DNA of 14,414 nt. It comes from Patescibacteria group bacterium (lineage in GTDB: Bacteria > Patescibacteriota > Microgenomatia > UBA1400 > MFAQ01). This document shows positions 6,485 through 12,357 of the stretch, piece by piece. The first letter of the stretch is position 1; the number at the start of each line of letters is the position of its first letter. The notes under the pieces are model-generated. The model was not told the DNA's origin. It searched no databases and worked only from the letters and a program-made list of their open reading frames with translations. Location of the stretch: contig JAHJQJ010000041.1 in NCBI GenBank assembly GCA_018819325.1, positions 1-14,414 of the forward strand, written 5' to 3'. The translations under genes were made by a program, and so were the position numbers.

Positions 6485-6878
6485 TTTAACCTTCACCAAA
6501 GCACCAGATCTAGAAAAAGAAATTAAAAAAATTGTTAAGCATTTAGAACTCAATCATATAGACGCCAACAACGTCAGTGCCTTCAGATCCACGGGTTCCA
6601 CCGCCAGAGCCAGGGCCAGAATCTACGCCATGCCCCGCATCTGGCAACAAGCATTAGACGTAAAACCACATTACTGCATAGAGTTTATTTCTGAGCACTT
6701 TAGTGATTTAAAGTACGATCATCAACAACAAGTCATTATTCATGAACTTCTACATATCCCCAAAACATTTTCTGGAGCCTTAGTTCCCCACAGGGGTAGG
6801 GGAAGATCTCACCAAGTTACTCACCGCGTAGTTAACAAACTATATAAACAATACAAAAAAACCCTAAAATCAAAATGA
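6477..6878 (+). CDS. Putative zinc metallopeptidase (HELLH family)
   Basis: A 133-residue protein with VIIHELLHIPKTFSGALVPH (86-105), holding the zinc and catalytic motif H89-E90-L-L-H93; the third metal ligand may be H105 or H112. The arrangement fits the putative phage/archaeal metallopeptidase family (PhageMetallopep), distantly like SprT/Wss1 proteases that remove DNA-protein crosslinks. An N-terminal helical segment (10-28) precedes an Arg-rich strand region, STARARARIYAMPRIW (41-56), that could touch DNA; the C-terminus is Lys-rich. It starts with GTG inside the end of ruvB and overlaps holA by four bases, so it is made together with recombination and replication proteins. A role in DNA repair is an inference from this context. 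Substrate unknown. Confidence 0.8.
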   Translation: MANLTFTKAPDLEKEIKKIVKHLELNHIDANNVSAFRSTGSTARARARIYAMPRIWQQALDVKPHYCIEFISEHFSDLKYDHQQQVIIHELLHIPKTFSGALVPHRGRGRSHQVTHRVVNKLYKQYKKTLKSK

Positions 6879-7540
6879 TCATTATTCACGGCCCAGACCA
6901 GGTTTCTGCTCAAACCAAACTTGACCAGCTTCTAGATCAAGCCAAAAATAATAATCTAGAGATTCAAAGAATTGAAGCAAAAAACCTCTCCCCGGCCAGT
7001 CTTTCTCAAACACTTACACCTTCCAGCCTTTTCTCCAGCTCCCGCTTAGTTGTAATTGACAACCTATTATCTCTTCCTCAATCTGCCAACAAAAAAAAGT
7101 TAATCGATATATTAAAAAATAATAAGGGACAGTTAATTCTTTACGAAAGCAAAAACATTCATCCTGCTACCATAAAATCTCTCCCCACCACTCAGGTGTT
7201 TAGTTTTAAGGAGAACCCCTTGATCTACAAATTTCTAGAAACTTTTGACCTTAAAATTTTAGACGAAATAATAATCAGCAGACAACCCTTAGAAATGTTG
7301 TTTTTCATGCTGGCCCGTCACGTTCGCCAGCTTATACAAATAAAAACCCCAGGATCTCTAAGATTAGCTCCATGGCAACTAAGTAAAATAAGCAAACAGT
7401 CATCTTTTTTTACCACCGATCAGCTAATTAACCTACATAAAAAACTATACCAAATCGATAAACGCCAAAAAACTTCTCAAACCAAAGACTTAAAGGTAGA
7501 AATAGAACACCTCATCCTCTCTCTGTCATCCCGAGCGTAG
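6875..7540 (+). CDS. holA: DNA polymerase III delta subunit, shortened
   Basis: The delta subunit opens the beta sliding clamp as part of the clamp loader. The 221-residue protein begins MIIIHGPDQVSAQTKLDQLL, the usual opening of this family, and continues with SLFSSSRLVVIDNL (51-64) and the central LILYESK strand (92-98). The C-terminal helical collar segment is recognisable in LEMLFFMLARHVRQLIQIK (138-156) and the final LYQIDKRQKT...LKVEIEHLILSL. It is about two-thirds of typical length, with a degenerate N-terminal ATPase-like fold as expected for delta. Its last residues SSRA and TAG stop come from a REP-like repeat starting at 7525. It overlaps the metallopeptidase gene by four bases and ends the operon. 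Confidence 0.85.
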   Translation: MIIIHGPDQVSAQTKLDQLLDQAKNNNLEIQRIEAKNLSPASLSQTLTPSSLFSSSRLVVIDNLLSLPQSANKKKLIDILKNNKGQLILYESKNIHPATIKSLPTTQVFSFKENPLIYKFLETFDLKILDEIIISRQPLEMLFFMLARHVRQLIQIKTPGSLRLAPWQLSKISKQSSFFTTDQLINLHKKLYQIDKRQKTSQTKDLKVEIEHLILSLSSRA

Positions 7541-7639
7541 TCTCGCTAAGCGGGGCGTAGTCGAGGGATCCCTTTCTCTTCGTCATCCCCGCGCAGGCGG
7601 GGATCCATTTGTATAGATTCCTGCCTTCGCAGGAATGAC
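7525..7639. repeat. Cluster of three REP-like palindromes after holA
   Basis: Three units lie in a row. 7525-7571 starts GTCATCCCGAGCGTAG and ends GTCGAGGGATCC, with a longer branched inner part. 7582-7606 starts GTCATCCCCGC and ends GCGGGGATCC, with a perfect stem. 7616-7639 is inverted, from GATTCCTGCC to GCAGGAATGAC. All have a GTCAT outer edge and a GATC or GAATC inner edge. The first one supplies the end of holA. A fourth, related unit follows at 7654. These could end holA transcripts or protect their 3' ends. Confidence 0.85.
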
Positions 7640-7653
7640 GGATGTGTGTTTAT

Positions 7654-7690
7654 GTCATTCTGGCTTGTCCAGAATCTTTTGTGTATACTG
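7654..7690. repeat. REP-like element with TATACT tail (copy A)
   Basis: The element runs GTCATTCTGG-CTTGT-CCAGAATC, a perfect 7-bp stem (ATTCTGG with CCAGAAT), then TTTTGTGTATACTG. Copy C at 12276-12312 matches it at all but one base. Copy B at 10778-10832 has the same ends with a 19-base insert. Similarity between A and B goes on past the TATACT through an AT-rich run into ACTGCCC, right up to the start codon in copy A. Confidence 0.85.
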
Positions 7691-7694
7691 AAAA

Positions 7695-7700
7695 TATAAT
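7695..7700 (+). promoter_or_regulatory. -10 element of the PGI/PMI gene
   Basis: A perfect TATAAT sits eight bases before the ATG at 7709, with no ribosome binding site between. The tail of repeat copy A lies just upstream and brings a second -10-like TATACT (7684-7689). No clear -35 is seen. Confidence 0.5.
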
Positions 7701-7708
7701 AACTGCCC

Positions 7709-8758
7709 ATGAAACACATACTTGACCAAGAAAAAACCTTGAAAAAACTAGATCCAGACAAGGTTTACGAATCCATCAGCTTGTTCCCTGCTCAACTTAA
7801 AGAAGCCTGGGAAGAAATAGAAATTCAAACAATCAAGACTAACTTTACTGGAATCAACAAAGTTTGCATTGCCGGCATGGGTGGCTCTGCTCTTGCTGGC
7901 CACATTATTGAACATCTAAGTCCAGCCTTAACCAATCTACCCATTTCCATTTCTTCAAACTATCGTCTCCCTACCTGGGTTGACTCAAAAACACTGGTAA
8001 TTGCTTCCAGCTACTCTGGTAACACAGAAGAAACCATCTCGTCATTTCAAGACGCTATTGCCAAGAAAGCCAAGATATTTGTAATTTCTTCAGGTGGAAA
8101 ATTAGAACAACTTAGCCTTGAAAACAACCTTGACCTATTTCATTTAAACACCAAAAAAAATCCAAGTGGTAAGCCAAGGTTAGGATTAGGTTCGTCCCTA
8201 GGGGCCCACCTGGGGCTACTTAAACGGCTACAAATACTTAGCGGCCAAGAACTAGATATAGACTCTATCTCAAACTCTTTAAACAACGTAAAAACCAATC
8301 CAGCTAAAACACTAGCCCGTCAAACCAAGGGTAAATCTATTGTTATTATCTCCGCCAACCATCTAAATGGCTCCGCTTACGCCGCTAAAAATCAAATCAA
8401 CGAATCAGCCAAAACCTTTGCCGTCAACTTTCACCTACCAGATCTAAACCATCATCTACTAGAAGGTTTATCTCTACCCAAACAACTTAAAACATTAACC
8501 CACTTTATATTATTAAACTCTGCAAGCTATCCCCAAAAAATCAAGGATCGCTTAGTAATTACCAAAGAGGTTCTCAGCAAACAAGGTTATCCAGTCACCA
8601 TCATTAAACCAGAGTCAAGTTCTATGGTAGACCAAGCCCTAGAAACCATTCTTTTCTTTGAATACTTTAGTTTCTATCTGGCCATGGTCAACGGCGTCAA
8701 TCCAGGTCCCATTCCTTGGGTCGATTACTTTAAAAAAAGACTCAAAAGCCCGCTATGA
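7709..8758 (+). CDS. Bifunctional phosphoglucose/phosphomannose isomerase
   Basis: This SIS-fold enzyme interconverts fructose 6-phosphate with glucose 6-phosphate and mannose 6-phosphate, feeding glycolysis and sugar-nucleotide synthesis. Of 349 residues, the first SIS domain shows CIAGMGGSALAG (53-64) and IASSYSGNTEET (98-108). The second has NQINESAK (228-235), in which E232 is the likely catalytic base, and FHLPDLNHHLLEGL (241-254), where H248 corresponds to the ring-opening histidine. The usual PELNHNE form reads PDLNHHL here, a local divergence. It ends GVNPGPIPWVDYFKKRL, the family's typical tail. Its TGA overlaps the start of the phosphohexomutase gene by four bases, so the two enzymes are made together and handle successive hexose-phosphate steps. 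Confidence 0.93.
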   Translation: MKHILDQEKTLKKLDPDKVYESISLFPAQLKEAWEEIEIQTIKTNFTGINKVCIAGMGGSALAGHIIEHLSPALTNLPISISSNYRLPTWVDSKTLVIASSYSGNTEETISSFQDAIAKKAKIFVISSGGKLEQLSLENNLDLFHLNTKKNPSGKPRLGLGSSLGAHLGLLKRLQILSGQELDIDSISNSLNNVKTNPAKTLARQTKGKSIVIISANHLNGSAYAAKNQINESAKTFAVNFHLPDLNHHLLEGLSLPKQLKTLTHFILLNSASYPQKIKDRLVITKEVLSKQGYPVTIIKPESSSMVDQALETILFFEYFSFYLAMVNGVNPGPIPWVDYFKKRLKSPL

Positions 8759-10086
8759 AATCACTCTTCGGCACTAGTGGCATTAGGGGTAAGGTAATAG
8801 AAATGTTCACCAACCAGTTCTGTTTCGACATGGGTAGAACCTTCGCCAAATTTCTCGATGATAATAATCAGCCAGGATTAATTGCAATAGGTATTGATTC
8901 CAGACAGTCAAGTCCCAGAATCTCCAACTACGTCATCGCCGGCCTTAAATCTTCAGCCCGTCAAGTTACTTTTCATGGCATTATTCCCGTACCCGCTTGC
9001 CATAACACCATTCTTACCACTCCGGCCATTGCCAGCATTATGGTTACCGGCTCACACACAGACATAGACGCAAATGGTTTAAAATTTTTTGCTTTCAAGG
9101 AAGAAATTAGTAAAAAGCAAGAACTAGAGATAACCGAGATTTACTATGAATCAGCGGGGAAAATCTCGTGCCCCACAGAGGAACCAGAGCAGTTGCCCTT
9201 AGACGCCTCCGGTTTTAACAACTACGTTGAGTTACTTCTTTCCTTGGCTGAAAACTCAACCAAAAAATTCAAAATTGTCGCTGATCCAGGTAACGGCGTT
9301 CAAACAGAGGTTGTCCGCACCGTTTTACCCAAACTAGGCCATAAGCTAATAATGATAAACGGCGATTTAAATAAAGAGTTACTAAGCAGAGACACAGAAG
9401 CAGATGGCAGCTTTATAGACCTGCAAGAAAAGGTCGTCTCGGCCAAAGCAGACCTTGGTATAGGTTTCGACACCGACGGCGACAGAATAATCTTTGTAGA
9501 CCATCTGGGCAACTTCATCCCCGGCGATTACTCTGGCACCCTCATTGCCAAAAACAACCCAAGTGATACCATTGTGGTTCCGATAAACGTCAGCAACGTC
9601 ATAGATAGCATAGGTAAAAAAATTATAAGAACCAAGGTTGGTTCACCCTTTGTGGTAGCCGCCATGAAAGAAAATAACGCAGGTTTTGGCTTCGAAAGTA
9701 ACGGCGGCGGAGTTTACAAAGACGTAATGCTAAGCAGAGACGGGGGAACCAGCATGATAAAGGTCTTAAACATGCTAAGTTCAACCAACAAAACCCTTTC
9801 AGAATTAATTTCTGATCTACCAATATATTATCTTCGACGAAATAAATTTGATTGTCCCACAGAAAAAAACAGTCTAATTCTAGAAAAAGCCAAGGACTTC
9901 ACCCAAACACAAGCCGTAGACGAAACAGACGGCTTAAAACTAATAATCGATGACCACAACTGGGTCTTATTTAGACCCTCAAGCAACTCTCCAGAATTCA
10001 GAGTGTTTGTAGAGGCAAACACAGCTGAAAAAGCAGACAAACTTCTAGCCGACGCCCTCACCTTCGCCAAAAACCTAATCAACTGA
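8755..10086 (+). CDS. Phosphomannomutase/phosphoglucomutase
   Basis: An alpha-D-phosphohexomutase that moves phosphate between C1 and C6 of glucose or mannose, providing the sugar 1-phosphates for cell-envelope glycans. The 443-residue product has the four-domain plan: FGTSGIRGKV (5-14), phosphoserine loop VTGSHTDIDANGLKFF (97-112) with S100, metal loop GFDTDGDRIIF (237-247), sugar-recognition loop GFESNGGGVYKD (312-323) with E314, and phosphate-binding RPSSNSPEFRVFVEA (407-421). The active loop has T102 where most relatives have Asn (TGSHN), and the sugar loop reads ESNGG instead of EMSGH, so substrate preference may differ. The ATG overlaps the isomerase stop by four bases. The TGA stop is the first three bases of a palindrome (10084-10104). 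Confidence 0.93.
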   Translation: MKSLFGTSGIRGKVIEMFTNQFCFDMGRTFAKFLDDNNQPGLIAIGIDSRQSSPRISNYVIAGLKSSARQVTFHGIIPVPACHNTILTTPAIASIMVTGSHTDIDANGLKFFAFKEEISKKQELEITEIYYESAGKISCPTEEPEQLPLDASGFNNYVELLLSLAENSTKKFKIVADPGNGVQTEVVRTVLPKLGHKLIMINGDLNKELLSRDTEADGSFIDLQEKVVSAKADLGIGFDTDGDRIIFVDHLGNFIPGDYSGTLIAKNNPSDTIVVPINVSNVIDSIGKKIIRTKVGSPFVVAAMKENNAGFGFESNGGGVYKDVMLSRDGGTSMIKVLNMLSSTNKTLSELISDLPIYYLRRNKFDCPTEKNSLILEKAKDFTQTQAVDETDGLKLIIDDHNWVLFRPSSNSPEFRVFVEANTAEKADKLLADALTFAKNLIN

Positions 10087-10121
10087 CAAGGACCGTCCCT
10101 GTCACACACAAGTCATTCTGG
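10084..10121. repeat. TGACAAGGAC palindrome plus truncated REP (unit F1)
   Basis: TGACAAGGAC (10084-10093) and GTCCCTGTCA (10095-10104) form a near-perfect inverted repeat with one mismatch. After eight bases GTCATTCTGG (10112-10121) follows, the left arm of the REP element seen whole at 7654. The element contains the phosphohexomutase stop codon. Confidence 0.75.
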
Positions 10122-10123
10122 TC

Positions 10124-10132
10124 TGCTAAAAT
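10124..10132 (+). promoter_or_regulatory. Extended -10 element of the methyltransferase gene
   Basis: TGC followed by TAAAAT (10127-10132) is an extended -10, 12 bases before ATG 10145; an overlapping TAATAT (10132-10137) would leave seven bases. No ribosome binding site precedes the start. It begins right at the edge of the truncated REP unit. Confidence 0.4.
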
Positions 10133-10144
10133 AATATCTAGATT

Positions 10145-10777
10145 ATGACAATCTGGGACAACATATATAAAAACCACCAGAAAGGTGGTGAAGCCTGGGC
10201 AACTCTTTCGGAAGAAATAGATCCAATATTTAAACAATTCCTAAGTCAATCAAACTTCAGAACCAGACATGTTTTAGACATAGGTTGTGGTACTGGAAAA
10301 TATCTAAAATTTCTTCAGACTGATGGATTTAAAACAGACGGAATAGATTCAAGTGAAACCGCGGTTAAGATGACCAAAAGAATGCTGGGTAATGAATCAA
10401 AAATTCTTTACGTCAACATGTTTGAATTTAAAATACCAAAAAATCAATATGATTTAATTATTTCCATCTCAACTATTCACCACGGTACAAAAAGAGAAGT
10501 TCAAAACCTGATTGATCAAATACATGAAACCTTAATAGTCAATGGCAAAATTTTTATTACTCTTCCAGATATCAATACTGCAAGAAAAAAAGGGTATTTA
10601 AAAAATCACGAAGAGGTAGAAAAAGGAAGCTATGCACCACTATCAGGACCAGAGAAAGGATTGCCGCACAGCATGTATAGCAAAAGAGAAGTTCAAAAAC
10701 TCTTCTCAAAATTTACTAATTTAACACTTACGCTAGACAACATTGGTAGATGGTTTATTCAAGCCTCTAAGCAATAG
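10145..10777 (+). CDS. Class I SAM-dependent methyltransferase
   Basis: A 210-residue soluble methyltransferase with a Rossmann-fold SAM site: VLDIGCGTGKYL (43-54, motif I), GIDSSETAVKM (66-76) with the ribose-binding acidic residue D68, and YDLIISISTIHHG (about 103-115, motif IV). After the core, a segment with GLPHSMYSKREVQKLFSKF resembles the lid or cap of TehB/UbiE-like small-molecule methyltransferases. The substrate cannot be told from sequence. It does not carry the DPPY or catalytic-Cys motifs of DNA methyltransferases, so it is not part of the restriction system nearby. It is a single gene bounded by REP-type elements on both sides, which suggests it can be gained or lost as a unit. 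Confidence 0.88.
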   Translation: MTIWDNIYKNHQKGGEAWATLSEEIDPIFKQFLSQSNFRTRHVLDIGCGTGKYLKFLQTDGFKTDGIDSSETAVKMTKRMLGNESKILYVNMFEFKIPKNQYDLIISISTIHHGTKREVQNLIDQIHETLIVNGKIFITLPDINTARKKGYLKNHEEVEKGSYAPLSGPEKGLPHSMYSKREVQKLFSKFTNLTLTLDNIGRWFIQASKQ

Positions 10778-10832
10778 GTCATTCTGCCTGTCCGCCTTTG
10801 GTGGAGCTTGTCCAGAATCCTTTGTGTATACT
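10778..10832. repeat. REP-like element with insert and TATACT tail (copy B)
   Basis: It begins GTCATTCTG and ends GCTTGTCCAGAATC, then TTTGTGTATACT. Relative to copies A and C a 19-base stretch splits the left arm from the loop. The following AT-rich bases and ACTGCCC (to 10855) match the region just before the isomerase gene, yet no start codon follows. Confidence 0.75.
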
Positions 10833-10891
10833 AATTTATATATAAAAACTGCCCTAGTTCTTCCATTCAATAAAATAAATAAGAAATAAAT

Positions 10892-11149
10892 TTGTTAGTT
10901 TTAGATTTTTACATACAATTGAGTTATGAACAAAAAGGAAATGTCAAAGCCGAATATGGCACCAAACTTTTGGATAATCTTTCCAAAGACTTAAAATCTC
11001 AATTTGGAAAGGGGTTCAGCAGACGTAATGTTTTGGATATGAGACGTTTTTACGCAGCATATCCAAAATGGCAGACGCTGTCTGCCGAAAAAAGAAGAAT
11101 TAGAAGCAGAAGTAAGAAAAATGATAATATGAAACAATTCAACAATTAA
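10892..11149 (+). pseudogene. Deletion relic of a DUF1016 (YhcG-type) PDDEXK nuclease gene
   Basis: The segment EQKGNVKAEYGTKLLDNL to GKGFSRRNVLDMRRFYAAYP and KWQTLSA matches the conserved core of the DUF1016 N-terminal domain. Intact members are about 330-380 residues and end in a PDDEXK nuclease domain. Here the 85-codon frame lacks the start of the domain (only a TTG at 10892 is available, without ribosome site) and all of the nuclease. Just after WQTLSA the next frame reads LPKKEELEAEVRKMII before a stop, which resembles the very C-terminus of this family. The simplest reading is an internal deletion joining the N-domain to the tail out of frame. The product MLVL...FNN is unlikely to be functional. 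It lies between REP unit B and unit F2. Confidence 0.7.
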
Positions 11150-11170
11150 CTCGCCCAAAACCTCATTAAA

Positions 11171-11212
11171 TAACAAAGACCGTCCTTGACATTCGTCCAA
11201 TATTCGTCCATA
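11171..11212. repeat. Degenerate TGACAAGGAC palindrome (F2) and 11-bp tandem repeat
   Basis: TAACAAAGACCGTCCTTGAC (11171-11190) is a decayed copy of the palindrome at 10084. It is followed by ATTCGTCCAAT and ATTCGTCCATA (11191-11201 and 11202-11212), a tandem 11-bp repeat with one helical turn period. The second copy overlaps a CATAAT -10-like hexamer (11209-11214) that lies eight bases before the fic ATG. The tandem pair is a possible operator. Confidence 0.55.
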
Positions 11213-11222
11213 ATTAGTCTAT

Positions 11223-12251
11223 ATGTTTAAACCAAAATACACTATCACTGACAAGTTGTTAAGCCAAATAAAACAAGTTAACAACTTGGTAATTGAGCTA
11301 AATCAGCAAAGATTTCCTAGTGTAGTTTTAATGGAATTTCAAAAAATTGCCAGAGCCATTTCCACCTTTGCTTCTACGAGTATTGAGGGTAACCCACTCC
11401 CCTTAACCGAAGTTAAAAAAATTCTTAAGTCAAGACCTCAACATATAAGAGATAGTGAACAAGAGGTCCTTAACTACAACAACGCTCTCATTGATCTTAA
11501 TAAAAAGCTAAAACATTCAACACAACTTTCTTTAAAATCAATTTTCAAAATTCATCAGCAGGTTACTCAAAAACTTCTTCCTAAAAATCAATCGGGCCAG
11601 TTAAGACAATTACCTGTTGTTGTCAACAACCCAAAAATCAAAAAAGTCGTTTTCTTACCACCCGATGTCAAAGACGTAAAAAGATTAGTTACAGAATTAG
11701 TTGAGTTTACCAAGGTTAATCAAAATAAAATTGACCCCTTGATTATTGCGGGTATTTTTCACAAACAAATGGTTATTATTCATCCTTTTATGGATGGAAA
11801 CGGTAGAACTACTCGTCTTGCTACTAAACTTTTACTTGCCAAACTAGGATTGAATACTTTTAATCTCTTTAGTTTTGAAAACTACTACAACCAGAATGTC
11901 ACTCGCTATTTTAAAGCTGTTGGTGAACAAGGTGATTATTATGATTTGAACAAAAATATTGATTTTACTCCCTGGCTTGAGTACTTTACGGAAGGTATTA
12001 TTGACGAATTATTAAGAATAAAAAAATTATTGCCACACATTGATCTTAATCCCAATACTCAACTTAAACCCTTTCACCAAAAAATACTAAAACATATCAA
12101 AAAAAATAATTTTATTGCTGACAAAGATTACGCTAAATTAGTTAAACGAGCCAAAGCCACACGAGCCTTAGATTTCCAAAAACTCATCAAGCTAGAGATA
12201 ATTTGCAGGAAAGGTAAAGGCAAATCAACTTATTACACGCTTAAAACCTGA
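11223..12251 (+). CDS. Fic-domain protein AMP-transferase with winged helix
   Basis: Fic enzymes transfer AMP, or another nucleotide part, from a nucleotide to a hydroxyl on a target protein. The 342-residue product has the complete active site HPFMDGNGRTTR (187-198), with H187 as base and R195/R198 for phosphate contacts. An N-terminal autoinhibitory helix carries STSIEGN (51-57), matching [S/T]xxxE[G/N], so this is a class II self-inhibited Fic protein with E55 blocking the ATP site. The C-terminal part (about 280-342, KPFHQKILKHI to STYYTLKT) looks like a winged helix DNA-binding domain. The Fic/DOC layout with wHTH is common in solitary bacterial Fic proteins. It has no antitoxin partner gene. 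Its stop TGA begins another palindrome. Autoregulation through the tandem repeat upstream is possible. Confidence 0.94.
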   Translation: MFKPKYTITDKLLSQIKQVNNLVIELNQQRFPSVVLMEFQKIARAISTFASTSIEGNPLPLTEVKKILKSRPQHIRDSEQEVLNYNNALIDLNKKLKHSTQLSLKSIFKIHQQVTQKLLPKNQSGQLRQLPVVVNNPKIKKVVFLPPDVKDVKRLVTELVEFTKVNQNKIDPLIIAGIFHKQMVIIHPFMDGNGRTTRLATKLLLAKLGLNTFNLFSFENYYNQNVTRYFKAVGEQGDYYDLNKNIDFTPWLEYFTEGIIDELLRIKKLLPHIDLNPNTQLKPFHQKILKHIKKNNFIADKDYAKLVKRAKATRALDFQKLIKLEIICRKGKGKSTYYTLKT

Positions 12252-12312
12252 CAAGGACTGACAAAAACCGTTCTTGTCATTCTGGCTTGCCCAGAATCTT
12301 TTGTGTATACTG
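12249..12312. repeat. Complete composite repeat: TGACAAGGAC palindrome plus REP copy C
   Basis: TGACAAGGAC (12249-12258) and the arm GTTCTTGTCA (12270-12279) enclose an 11-base centre. The right arm merges into GTCATTCTGG-CTTGC-CCAGAATC and TTTTGTGTATACTG (12276-12312), which matches copy A at 36 of 37 bases. This is the fullest form of the composite element in the window. The fic stop codon is its first codon. Confidence 0.8.
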
Positions 12313-12353
12313 TTTGTATGTTTCCTAATAATGTAAATTTAATTATAGAATAA
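12306..12353 (+). other. Repeat-borne -10 and 11-codon upstream ORF
   Basis: TATACT (12306-12311) in the repeat tail is followed by exactly six bases and ATG 12318, the spacing seen at ruvC and ruvA. The ATG opens an 11-residue ORF, MFPNNVNLIIE, ending TAA at 12351-12353, four bases before the endonuclease ATG. It may be a leader peptide coupling translation, or chance. A nearer TAGAAT (12346-12351) six bases before the endonuclease ATG could serve that gene directly. Confidence 0.3.
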
Positions 12354-12357
12354 ATTC

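Noticed and set aside
4882..7690. CRISPR array
   Set aside because: The repeats differ from each other, occur in both orientations, are unevenly spaced and overlap coding ends; no cas genes.
10145..10777. DNA methyltransferase partnering the restriction enzyme
   Set aside because: It lacks DPPY/NPPY or a catalytic PCQ motif; the real partner is the beta-class enzyme at 13143.
11223..12251. Fic toxin of a toxin-antitoxin pair with the short ORF at 10892
   Set aside because: The short ORF is a DUF1016 nuclease relic, and the Fic protein carries its own inhibitory helix.
10084..12312. Integron cassette array with attC sites after each gene
   Set aside because: Palindromes follow stop codons as attC sites do, but no GTTRRRY/RYYYAAC core sites are present and no integrase gene is seen.
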